NCBI GenBank assembly: GCA_028274465.1
Contig: CM051456.1
Location: 16,581,745 to 16,645,744 of the forward strand
DNA from: Plantago ovata
Taxonomy: Eukaryota; Streptophyta; Magnoliopsida; Lamiales; Plantaginaceae
DNA: 64,000 nucleotides
Direction: 5' to 3'
Shown here: positions 23,301 through 35,323 of the stretch, in pieces
Numbering within the stretch: the stretch's first letter is position 1
How the letters are laid out: each line of letters opens with the position of its first letter
The notes under the pieces: model-generated
What the model was told of the DNA's origin: nothing
The model's input: the letters and a program-made list of their open reading frames with translations, nothing else
Databases searched by the model: none
Position numbers and translations under genes: made by a program

Positions 23301-26300
23301 AGCCTCTTTCTTCAGTTTCCGTATCCTTTCAAGGTCTGAACATGCAGCTTTCAAATGCTCCTTACCAGAACTAGAGCTTGATACATGCAACTCCTGAAGT
23401 AATTCTTCTAGCCGTAAAAGTGCTCCGTCAACACTCTCCAGTGCCTGAAAGGAAAATGAACCTAATGTCACTGCACAGTCTGTACTGATCTCAAATCTAC
23501 TCATCCACTAGTTAAGCAAGCTCAAGCCTGTCATGAATGGGGCTAGAATTGTTCGCGAACAAGCTTTGAGTCTCGGCCAGAGTGTTCATTATCATATATA
23601 TACAATGATCAAACTTACAGGTATAAAACATCAGCAATCATAGTTCCTTAGACTACATAAAGATCCACAACTCTGAAGCACAAGAAAGGATATAGCCTTT
23701 TTAGAAAGGAAAAATGAAAGGAACAAGTTTGCAATTGTAGAATGAAATTCTCCTCGAAAGACCATTGCAATAATGCAAGTTAAAGTCAGATACGTAGTCT
23801 CTTCCAACACCATAAGTGTCAAAATCAATGCTTCTCTGCTGGAAGCCAAAGGCAGTATGCATAAACATTAATGTTTCTTCTTAGAATTTACATGCATTAA
23901 AACATGAACTGCTTGTAGAGAGATCCACTGAAATTAAATGGAAAATACCTTATCAAATGACTCAGATCCATTATCGGCTGTTATATAATCCCTGTAAACA
24001 AATTCTGAGCATTAGACTATTGCAAATAAAAGGTAACTACAATTACTCTAGTAAAGTGAGTGCAATCACAGAGTGCCATTTTGTAAAAAGTTGAATCCAG
24101 AGTCCCAGACTACAGAATCCTCCCACAACATGCGAGACACACACACACACAGACACGTAACATGCTATACACTCGCAAGAACATAATAATTAACTTTTGT
24201 GTGTATGAGACAAATACTAAACATTATTTACTTCCACTTAGAATGGAGAAGAAAATTATTCTCCTGCTATAACTTGCCTTTGTATCCCCAGCTCCTTTAT
24301 GCATGCTTTCAATTTGTTGTGCCTAAAGAACAATGCACAGATACAAAGAGGTTGTTATGAGAACCGGAGAATTCAGAATTGAATCCAAAAACTAAAAGCA
24401 CATGTACCCTTTAGAAACAAATCCAGTTGCCTTAACATTAGAGGGATTCTCCAGCCATTTACTGTACTTAATAAAACTTTCGATCCAGTGAGAGCACACA
24501 TCTAATACAACAGGAATAGCTTCCGCATTTGGTGGGCCATCTTTATGCTTGTGCTCTAGCGTGCGCTTGGAGGAACTGCTGATGCCTGGGTAAAATGGAA
24601 GCCAGTCTAGCTCTTCACAAACAACCTGTCGTACCAATGGATTCTCAAGTTCACTAACAATGTAAATTCTTATTAGATGCTGATTTATTCGTCAGTCTAA
24701 CCTCCACATACAGTTGGTAAGAGCTTATTGCTGACAGCTGAGGATAATATAATACGCTTCCCCCAATCAGAAACCTGTTTGAGGAATGCAAAGCATAAAA
24801 TTTACATACCATAAAAAAGGGGCAAACATAACATTGAAATTTGACCTTACAAATCCTTGTACAAATTGAAATTTTACCTTATAAATCCTTGAACAGGTTC
24901 ATCAATGGTCTCATATCCATTAGCAATTAGATATGATTGTGTGCTCCTCCCCAAGGCAATGAAGAACCCAAATATAGCCAAATCCCTCTCCAAAACCTCC
25001 AATAACCAAAAAAAGAAAAAAGAACTTTAAAAAAGGACTCTATCAGCGAATAGAAAACAAGTACTTCGGGCTTCTTCCGTACAGAGAAGGACTTTCAAAG
25101 ATAGGGCCTCAGTCTCTTTTTCTTCATTTCTTTTTTTCTTTTTAAAAAATAGCACTTCATCAAGGAAAGAAAAGAGTAACCCAGCGCCTTTGGGCTTAAT
25201 ATTTTACAGAAGCACAGGGTGTGAGAAGTCTAGTAAACGCTTATAACTGTCCTGTTTTGGTAAAATGAAAATATTAAGGATGTGTTATAAGTTATCCAAG
25301 AAAAAATTGAATCAATCTGGCAAGGTAAATGTGAAAAGTCTACACCAACCATCTTCTTTCCCCCGCTGTTACAAATTTACAAAACACTTGAATACAGATA
25401 TCACCTAAGCAATAAGTCAAAATTGGGTTTAGTTTGCAAAACTTGTAACTATCAGATTACTCAAACCAAATAGCTGGAAAAATAGTGCGAGGAAAAGGGC
25501 AGTCTGCTATCATCAGGAAATAACTAAGAAAATGCTGGTTGCGCAAAATCATTAGACCACACAAACATGCACATTTTATTGTTCCTAAAATTAAACAATA
25601 CTTTAATGATATAATGTATATAAGCGAATAATCTACTGGATTTGATCATAAAAACATCTGAAAATCTAAATGGAACCTCCATTAACACACACCTCAATAC
25701 TTTCACTGGTTGTGAGCCTAGACCATATCCTCTCACGATCTATAGCTCGATGTAGCTGCTTTTGCACTAAGCCCACCCAAAATATAATCTCTTCAGCTCC
25801 CAACTCATTCTTCAATCTACATGTGGCAGCTCGAGGACCAAAATGAACAAGAAATTCTCTATGCAGACCAATTTCCTTTATCAAGTGATAAGCTTCGGGA
25901 ATTGGAACAAATTCAACCAACATGTCCATCAATCTACCTGTAGTATCAGGAACCATGGAAAAGAACTGGAGACATGAAACTTTTGTTGGACCCAGTTTTG
26001 TAATTGCCGCCAAGCTATTAAGTGCAAGCAGGAGAAGTGATACGTCACTTGAATAGCCTGAAACTGCAGCCATGGCTTTTGCATACCTAAAACATCAGCC
26101 AATTTAAAACTGTACGGGTGCAGGACCAGATTTTTGTGTATATAAATATAGTTTAGGAACATTACAGAGAGGTTCTTACTTACAATGCAGTAGCTTCAGC
26201 AAAGCGCTGTTCCTTCTCAAAATAATTGACAAAACTGGTCACCACAACTGGGATTTGCTCAGACCAAAACCAGTCATGAGCTTCAGGTTTCTTGGATGAT

Positions 26301-29300
26301 AACTTCTCTGTAATTACACTCTCCAAGGGAGCAGATTGCCGTGAGAGGCTGCATGTTGCATAACATGAATGTATCTTAGATATGGAAACCCACTCAGTAG
26401 AATCAGATTTTGCAACATGATTCAAATTCAGAATCATCAGGCGAAGACCATATCATGAGAATGTTAGAAGAGTCAATGACACACCAGGCCAGACCATGTC
26501 GAAGCTTCTAAAGAACGCTCCAGAACAAAGTGAGACAAGGGCAGGACATGCAACAATTGGTTTTAATGAAACAAGTGCTGATTTTGTCCCGACTCCATCA
26601 TTATGCATAGTGATAAGGAAGTCCATGGTCAACAACTTACCCTCAGAAACACAGCTATTTTTTATGTCTCTCTAATCTTCTCTCTAGAAGACTAATATTC
26701 TAATTTTCTTCACTCTAGTCTTCTGCTCCTCTGTTTTCTGGTTTGTGCAGCTGCTTCCCACCCATTGCATTCAATACTTCTCAAGAAATATTTTGCAAAC
26801 GGATCCTACTTTTTAGATTGACTTTCACAATTATGAGTTTTGAGATTTTTAATGCTTTAACGTAACTGTTAATATTCTACAGTCAGGTAAAACTCAGAAA
26901 CACTTATTCAGGGGCTAAAATTTGTTATGGTTTCAATCCAGTTCGGGCTACATAATCATTATATTTTCATAATATAACTTTATAAACTACTTTTTCGGTA
27001 TGATTCAGGATTAATACGAGATCAAACGAGACATTAAAAAAGTCAACGTTTTTTAAATGGTAAGCTTATAGAGAGATGGAGGAAGTAATAGCATACGAAA
27101 CTGTGCTTTTTGCATTGGTCTTATCTTCTGAACAACTCTATATCTTGGTATACATAAGACCCACATATGTATGACATCCACAACTAAGCAAGACTTTGTT
27201 AATGCCTATGCCTCCTACGATTCGTGAAAACCAACAATTACACATAAAATTTAATGCTACATAAGGAAAAACTAACATGGTACTTCAATCCACTTCATCT
27301 ATCACTGAAGCATCATACAATACAGCTTTCATTAATTATTTTCTCTGGTAACAACAAAACACAACAAAAATCATCACTGACAAACATGGACATGCTAACG
27401 GCAGTGAAGCCTTCACACAATGATGTTACACTCAATGGGGAGAAAGAAAATTGGCATTTCAATTTACAATGATAGAACACAAAATGAAGAACGTGTAATA
27501 ACAAAGGATTCATTTTCATGTAAACCAATAATAACAGTGACATATAAAGGCAAGATTGCACAGACTCTTTCCGTTTGTGTGAGTTAGCAGAGCCTGAAAA
27601 CATAGACTTATACACTTTACTGGAAGCAAGAAATGTTGCAGTACCATGAAGTGTTGTCCACAAGAATAAAAGACTAGTGTGTTCTACTGTGCGGCTAATC
27701 CAGAGTATGAAGGATTCTTTCAGACTGGAATCTGTTAATCCTTACTTTTTGGCCAATCTCATGAGATATATCTGATGAGTAATAACCAGCTCTATTTCAG
27801 TTGCTCTTCTGTTCATGATCTGATGCTCGTTCAGAATACATCTTTTAACTGTTAATAGTAGCACCTTTATCCAGTATAGCTCATCTACTCCTTACTTGGT
27901 CAACCTTGTTAAGGGTGCACGTCTTGTGTGTATCATTCTAATTTTTAACAATAAATAATATCTATTTGATTACTATTCAGAAAAAAATAATATAACAGAA
28001 CAAGAAAGCACCGTTTCTGCATCAGGCACAAACACACAAATTATTCTTGAGTTTTGAATGATGCTCACCTCCTTTGTACGAAAATATTGGTGTCTCTGTC
28101 TCTTCTATCTCCTCGTGATGAAATCTCTATAGCTGCTTGCAGAAGAGAGTAGACACAAGCCTGAAGATAGTTATAGTTAGTCTAAGCAGATACAAACACT
28201 GAGACTGATAAACAAAAAATTAAATTCTCCTAATATTATCAACAATAATAAATAGTATTTTTTAGACAGGCATTTAGAAAGGAGTAAGATATTGACCATT
28301 TAACAGTCATGGAGCAATATGCTTATTTGGAAGGAACATCACTTCAACAAAGAGCAAAACTTTTACAAGTTCAATTTCACTTCTTTTTTTTTTTTACTTT
28401 TTTTCGGTGAGTATTCAATGTGACAGGCAATATTTGTAAGAAATGTACATTCTGAGAATATTTGTAAGAAATGTACATTCTGAGTAGATCATCATGTGCA
28501 TTAGTCATGGACTTCAAGTTAATGTGTACCGGGGCTACAAGAATTCAAGACACCGACAAATTTTTCATTACAGCGGTTGGGATTTGTAGACAAACCCCCT
28601 TCATACTTCATGAGTAATTCAGCTAACTTTGAGTCAATAGTGTATATAATGTATCGTAGTGTTACAAATGAGAACTATGGCTTAAAATTGCCAGTCTAAT
28701 CGCAAACTGCAATAATTTATTTGAAGTATTGTAATAAGAAAGCAACTTTATCTTATGGATGACACATGCAATCGTACAAATTTGATCAGATGAATTTAGT
28801 AGAGGTAAACAAAGAGCAGACATGAATATCTAGGAAAATTTGCATGTCGGACACAAGACACCATGTCACTCGAACAAGAAAAATAATACCATCTACCTCC
28901 AGTCATTGTTGCTGAAGATTATCCCTCCTAGCACTGAAGCTTTTCATAATTGTTTAGTTTATTGCTTAAAGAGTATAAATGGGAGCCTTATATACTTCCA
29001 CCTTCCAAAACCGATCAAAGTACAGTAGATCTGAGGTGTATAGTTAATTTCTGGACGAAAAGAAATAAGAGCATAGTGACACAGCTGATTAAGGATTTTA
29101 TATAAGCACACAAGTGGCTACTTAAAAGGGTTAATTTAGCCTTGCAGTAGTTTACTCGCACTTCCCATGTCTACCAGTTATCATAGAACTGCAACTGTTT
29201 TAGCCATATTCCGTTTGGAAACTTAATGGATATTATCTTTTCCAAATGGAAGGAATAGAAATTAGTTTCATAAAGAACCATAATGAAAGAGTATGAATGA

Positions 29301-32300
29301 GCTAGGGGGAAGACAAGGACACTGTCTATTCACAGAGAAAAAAGCTTGACAAAACTTAAAGGTAGCATTTACAGGTTTATGCTTGTCAAGACTCAAGAAA
29401 TTAGTTTATCAGACAGCATCATTGGTCCTTCCAAAACAACCTAAACATAAAAAAGAGGTTTGTATATAACATCCTAATAGCTTGCTACTTAAATTCTAAC
29501 AAACCTGATAAGATAGTGCCTTAAGCCACGAATCATTGTCCCCACCAGGCCAACCAAGCGAGAACCAAGATGTCTTTGATAAAGAGTTTCGTTCTTTAAT
29601 AGCCAGCTCAAATACTCTTGCAGCATCATGCAGTAGTGGAACCAGACCAGTATCTAAATCTTCATCTTGCAAAGACTGATTTAGTGTGTACCTAATTTCC
29701 CCAACGTCATTACTTGTTGTTGATTGGGGGCTTCCATTAACTGTCACACCATCATCAGTAGAAGAATATGGTACGAGATGATCTATCCTTCTTGATTTGT
29801 GAGAGACAAAGGATTCTTTTGCTGAATCTGGTGACTTGGAGTACGGGTAGAGTTTAATGCATTTCGTACGGGAAAGCCTTACCCTATCCTTCCTGCTTGT
29901 GCGACACCGGTTGAATATTATATAATACAACCTTGCATCCTGGCCACTAGAAAGATACGTGCTTGATTTAACTGGGGGCCTTGAACTTGAAGAGCTGCAT
30001 GCAGGAGGCACAGGGATTAGCCACATGAACAAACAAATAATGTAGAAAGAGAGAGATAGAAGAGCAATATCAAATATAGCACTTCCACCAAATTTAGGAT
30101 TTATTTTTGCATTTTAGAGGGGTGACAAATGCTTAATTGGGGCTTAATAGTTTAGAAATTAGGGTCTAAAGCTAGAGTAGACCCTAGGTAAGACCGTACA
30201 CTGGACGGTACGGAATCGATTTGCAGGTTCACGATTTCAGCCAGTATTAGTTTAGTTGCTAGCCCAGTATCAATTTCAACTGCCAGCTGGAGCAGGAGTT
30301 GAATAGTGTAAGGTATATCTTATATTAGTGGTAGAAAATATTGGGGAGGAGTTAAGGACTACATTATGTCTTTTTTATTCATTCTTCTCAACAATACAGA
30401 AGTATAAATAGACAAGCGCTGCTAATTAATGCATATAATATTCATTAGCATGTGTGCATCCTGCTAATTCACTCATGACGTTCATATTATTCATATCTCA
30501 TGTTTCCACACCCCCCCTCAAGTTGGCACACAGATACACATAACTTGCAACAGACGGTGAAGTACTTCAAAACTTTTGGTCATCATCTCCCTCAACATGC
30601 ATGGTTGCCTCTACCTCGAGTTACCAGCGCCAAGGTTTCAAACTGATGTAATTCAACAACCACCTTTTTGGATTGTTCAGTTCCTGTTCTCATATGTATC
30701 AGCAAACAGTTATTCATTGCCACAGATATTCGTATCAGCAAACAGTTATTCGTCGCCACGAATGAAATATGAATTCATCTTCCAGTGATGCGCATCTTGA
30801 TTAATTAAGATGACAACACATTTCAAATGCTGAGAGTGATTTCTGCACAAAAACATTTCTCACATTCAAAGAATAATGGAAACCTCTCTTGGCTCCAAGA
30901 TCCATCAATATTTTTATTTACTATTTTTTTAAATTCAGAAATCATCCTTCCTCTCTCCCAACCAAGTAAACACCACACTTTTCCTTCCCCCAAGTCGAAC
31001 TGATCAACTTCAATTTGTATCACGGGCAGTCGATGGTCTTGGCAGCAGAAATTCCAACAAGTCTTGAATGCAACTTGCTTTCAGCCTTTTCTGTTTTTCA
31101 ATATGAGATGGATGGGGAGAATAGGAATTTTTTTTTTTTTTTTTTTTTGGATTAACAGAGAGTGAGTCTCTGCAAAACTAATGCTCTTTTTCTTTATTTG
31201 TTTACACAATTCTTAGGATGCAATCTGCTCTAGATACCATGTAGAATATATTGGGGAGGAGTTAAGGACTACATTGTGTCTTTTTCATTCATACTTCTCA
31301 ACAATACATAAGTATAATAGACAAGTGCTAGGAACTTTTGTCAATAGCAAATCACAAAAGGATATCTACAAATTAATGCATACTACCATTAGCATGCCTA
31401 CACGACTATTCATTAGCATGTGTGCATTGTGCTAATTCACACTTGATGACATTCATGCAATCCATACCTCATGTTTCCACATTAGCATCACACTAAAAAG
31501 TTTATCTTAGGTGAGTGTTAGGACTAAATTGTAAGTGAACAATTTCAGTAGATATTAGTATGTCTCACACTTGCACCTGTAGGTAATTTTCCCAACAATG
31601 AACGAAATATGCTCTCACTTAGTACTAAAGTAAAATGTGTTCCTCCTTGAGAGGAGCCAAGGTGATCACCCTGTTCAATTGTAAACTAATTACAGTCCAC
31701 CATCAACCTAATGCAAACTCATTAATTCCCATAACATGGCTCTTATGAAAACCTACATTTACGTAATTCTACGATAATTCAGGAATGTATAAAGGGTAAG
31801 GAGGATTATTACAGTGCATCCAGATAATTCAGGTGCTCAGGAGATCGATTAGGCTTTATCACAATTAGGCATAAAAGGACATAATAACATGTAATGTAAC
31901 TAACAAAAGGGTAAAAAGGAACGGTTTATTATGTCCAGCCAGTTACACAAAGAGCATACACACCTTAAGAATAAGAACAAATGCAATCATTAGTCATGTA
32001 TATACCTGACTGCACTTAGTCTTCAAACATCTCCTATTGCAGATTCATTAATTCCAATTTCCTAGTGCTGAGTAAATATACCTTTTTATGAACTTCTACT
32101 ATCACTCAATGAATACTAAATTTCCACAGAACACAGTTTGCCTTCCATCTCTATCCTTCATTTACATGCCTTACATGCTACACTTTCCTTACTCATTTTC
32201 AAATCGCCAGCATGTAGAATTTCACTTCGCGACCACTTTCCAACACACACTACTATTAAATCCTTCCATAGGAACTGTACACTAATCAACAGAATAACAA

Positions 32301-32591
32301 TCATACACGCTGAAGGCATTTTCAGCCCATTGTATGCAAACTGAAACCTATGCCACAGAGTAAAAACATTCAATTAACCAAACTGATTGTGTAAAGTAGA
32401 TTGGTACTAGTTTCTAAACATGACCTAGTAATGACATGATCATATTTCACCATAATAACCAGCTCGATAAGCAGTACTCGAGATAAATAAGACAATTCGC
32501 CAGAAAGCTGAAGGATAGTGAGAGTATACGAAAGAAGAAATGAATATCACCTGGCAGAGAAGAAGCTTCGGTGATGCAGCTTGAGCGACAT
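17319..32591 (-). CDS. LETM1-like protein (plant-type, organelle-targeted)
   Basis: Exons in gene order: 32591-32551, 29994-29505, 28160-28069, 26348-26184, 26086-25693, 24996-24878, 24774-24702, 24625-24408, 24322-24278, 23991-23949, 23444-23253, 22046-21970, 20883-20736, 19220-19095, 18265-18095, 17573-17514 and 17423-17319. The phases close to 2559 nt, 852 aa. The start MSLKLHHRSFFSASSSSRPP is Ser/Arg-rich with few acids, like a plastid or mitochondrial transit peptide. The middle (exons 2-8) is conserved plant-specific sequence, with motifs such as SKTSWFSLGWPG, HDWFWSEQIPVVVTSFV and CEELDWLPFYPG. A coiled-coil-like stretch lies near residues 585-645. Residues ~742-840 carry the LETM1-type block: RRTLTDLASVVPIGILMLLP, a membrane-like segment, then LIPSTYGPERLDLL. 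It resembles the ~870-aa Arabidopsis LETM1-like proteins as I remember them. LETM1 proteins act in inner-membrane ion exchange; whether this plant branch does is unknown. The exon ending at 24278 uses a GC donor. Intron 1 holds a TRIM. Confidence 0.9.
19677..19693. repeat. C homopolymer in LETM1-like intron
   Basis: About 17 consecutive C on the + strand, which is G on the coding strand of the LETM1-like gene. It lies in the intron between the exons at 20883-20736 and 19220-19095. Confidence 0.8.
20364..20541 (+). mobile_element. tRNA-derived SINE (family with TTTGCCGTTTCAAAA tail)
   Basis: A tRNA-like head has an A-box-like ACCGAGCGGTAAGG and a perfect B-box GGTTCGAACCCC. The body repeats 'tataaggt', and the tail reads ATTTGCCGTTTCAAAATAAAA. 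TTTCAAAATA occurs on both sides (20351-20360 and 20539-20548), consistent with a target duplication. Related copies lie at 43380-43557 and 49339-49432 in opposite orientation. It sits in a LETM1-like intron, antisense to that gene. Confidence 0.7.
26900..27090. mobile_element. One-ended Stowaway/mariner-type remnant in LETM1-like intron
   Basis: The right side ends GAGAGATGGAGGAAGTA, the reverse complement of a CTTCCTCCATCTCTC-type mariner terminus, preceded by 'aaaaaagtcaacg' and 'gagatcaaacgagac', words shared with the remnant at 38733. No matching left terminus was found. Confidence 0.45.
28428..28484. repeat. Short tandem duplication in LETM1-like intron 2
   Basis: The phrase 'atatttgtaagaaatgtacattctgag' occurs twice in tandem, a ~27-bp duplication. 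No function is implied. Confidence 0.75.
30329..31481 (-). mobile_element. TRIM-like LTR element (or deleted Copia) in LETM1-like intron 1
   Basis: Two direct repeats, 30329-30510 and 31240-31481, share TTGGGGAGGAGTTAAGGACT near one end and CATGTTTCCACA at the other, so they are LTRs of TG...CA type. On the minus strand the right LTR is the 5' LTR. Next to it, at 31226-31238, GCTCTAGATACCA is the reverse complement of a primer-binding site close to the initiator-Met tRNA type (TGGTATCAGAGC). The polypurine tract is the run of C at 30511-30517 read on the minus strand. The interior is only ~730 bp and codes no gag or pol, which fits a TRIM. The flanks ATTAG and TTAGC are only a near match as target duplication. 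Confidence 0.75.
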
Positions 32592-33268
32592 GGAGATGAT
32601 TTCAGGTGTGAAGAAGAAGAAGAAGAATCTGTGGCTTCTGCAAATTCCGTATTGATAGAATGGAAATTGAAAAGAATAGGGAGGAGGAGGACATCGCACT
32701 GCGCGCTTTTCGACTCTATCCGGAGACGTGGTAGAGCAATTCATCACATGATATCCCAACAGGGGACTTCTGTGCTCTTGTGGGCTCATCCATAAGCCCA
32801 ATTACGCAATTGCATTGTTATTGGACTCCGGGCTAACCAAAAAATATTAATTTTTCATAATTGTTTGATAATTGATACTTTATGTAGGCAAAGTGTAATT
32901 CTTTTTTATAGTTAAGGATGTGGAATATGTATTCACATAATTTGTAATTGGGACAATTTGTAGAATTAGGGAGGAATTGTGGTTGGGATTTGAGGGTTAG
33001 AGTTTTTATAAAATGGGGGCATTTGCCGCATTTTCAATTGGGAGGGACAATTCTCTCCAAAATCAATCAAAAATGTGTTTGCGCTCTCAATCCGTAATTT
33101 CCAGTTCGTCATAGTTTTGTGAATTAGTCAGTTTGCCCTGCTATCCAATATTCGTTGCCATGTAGGTTCGAAAGACCAAAACCACAACCAATAATACAAA
33201 TACATTTCAAAGTTAGAGGACCTATATGAAAATAAGAGGACCGTATTAGTAGAGGACCGCAACATAAG
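32592..33268. promoter_or_regulatory. LETM1-like gene upstream region
   Basis: Upstream of the minus-strand LETM1-like start. The 150 bases next to the start are purine-rich on the + strand (pyrimidine-rich in the transcript), with GAAGAAGAAGAAG at 32610-32622, as expected for a plant 5' leader. No TATA box is assigned and no other gene is seen. Confidence 0.4.
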
Positions 33269-33872
<604 letters not shown>

Positions 33873-33965
33873 AACATAAGGTACTAAAATTGCAATGTAC
33901 CCGTCGACAACATTTATGTCGGAGTTCGAACTTTTGACATTTTATGTGCTACTTCAACACCCTTA

Positions 33966-34908
33966 GGGTAAAATCCATTTTCGGTAGACATGTCCAATTA
34001 ATATACTCTAAAGTGGTTGTGTGCAATTTAGATATTGTGTTGTAACACCCTATCCAATTTATATACTTTTTCAATTTTCACAGGAAAAAGTGCAATACAC
34101 GCGAGCGTAAAGTACTCGCTGGCCAGTTTCAAAAATTGTGATAAAAATGGAAAAATGGACGCGTCTACACGCGCCAATTAAAAAATTATTATTATTATTT
34201 TTTAATAAAAAAGATATGTAGCACTTCTATACAATGTCGTTAACATGTTCATATTAATTAGCAACACTTTTATGCCGCTACAACAGATTAGCTGCATATT
34301 TTGACAAAAGTAAAAATAGTACAATTCTTACCAGAGATTAACATGTGAGTGTTGTACGTTACTTCAGTCTTCATAGTTGAGAAATACTTAGTCGGGGTGG
34401 TTTTATAATTTCGGTTCGTTGCCTTCGGAGCCGCCTTCAACTTCGTCGGAATTTTCTTCTCCACGGGCCGGGGTTATTCTTCGTGGCGGCCTGGGTAGGC
34501 TTCTCCGACTTCTTCTTCATTGTGGCTTGGGTAACCGGGATTGAATATTGGATTTGGGTTCTTAGAGCTGAATCGGCATGGGAGAAGGTAAGAAAGGAGT
34601 GGATCGATTTGGAGAAGGAAGAAAGGGTTTTGATATTTTGGTTGACTGACGTTTTCTAGTTAACTCAGGTTATTAATGATATTAAAAAATCTTAATATGG
34701 TGTGCGTAATACACGCGTCTTTAATCATCTAAAAATGTCAGTGGGTGTACTTCACGCACATGTATCACTTTTTTCTGGTGAAAATTGAAAAAGTATATAA
34801 ATTGGACATGGTGTTACACTAGAGTATCAATTTAAATTGAACATAATCATTTTAGTGTAAATAAATTGAACATGTATCACTTTGAAGTACCAAAAATGAA
34901 TTTTACCG
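33966..34908. mobile_element. Non-autonomous Mutator-like element with captured coding-like fragment
   Basis: Flanked by a perfect 9-bp direct repeat ACACCCTTA (33957-33965 and 34909-34917), the Mutator target size. The long terminal inverted repeats begin GGGTAAAATCCATTTTCGGTA at the left, read in two halves, and CGGTAAAATTC then ATTTTTGGTA from the right. They continue for about 130 bp through a shared GTAACACC and 'tccaatttatatac'. The GC-richer middle on the minus strand has an ATG at 34520 followed by a Lys-rich frame (MKKKSEKPTQAATKN). After an apparent one-base shift it continues as PVEKKIPTKLKAAPKATN. The composition recalls a histone tail, so it may be a captured host-gene piece, but it is broken. 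Confidence 0.8.
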
Positions 34909-34917
34909 ACACCCTTA

Positions 34918-35323
34918 CCGCCAAACCACCTTATAATACTCCACTGTCGGTAATATTAGAAATGTTACTATCGGTAATATTATAAATGTTGAAGGCATCG
35001 ACAATGGACGATATAATGTCCACTTGATGAGTGCTTTTAAAAAAATCCACTTGATGAGACACCTACTACAGATTACAAGAGTCACACTACCGGCCAAGCA
35101 TCTTTAACATTTTCAATATGAAAAACACCAAATTATAATATGCGCAATCAATGATCAAGCTTAACTGTTTAAGACTTCTCTGTTGTCCTCTTTGGCTCTT
35201 TGGCGTAAACCAAGCAACTTGCTTCCTTGCAAACATGTAGTACTATATATACTATGCACATTACCATTACCTATATGTTTCTCAATATATCTAACTAAAT
35301 TTCTTTCTTCTTATACTTCATCG
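34918..35323 (+). promoter_or_regulatory. Upstream region of the first FAR gene
   Basis: AT-rich, with a TATA-like TACTATATATACTA at 35240-35253, about 70-80 bp before the start codon. No other feature is seen. Confidence 0.45.
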
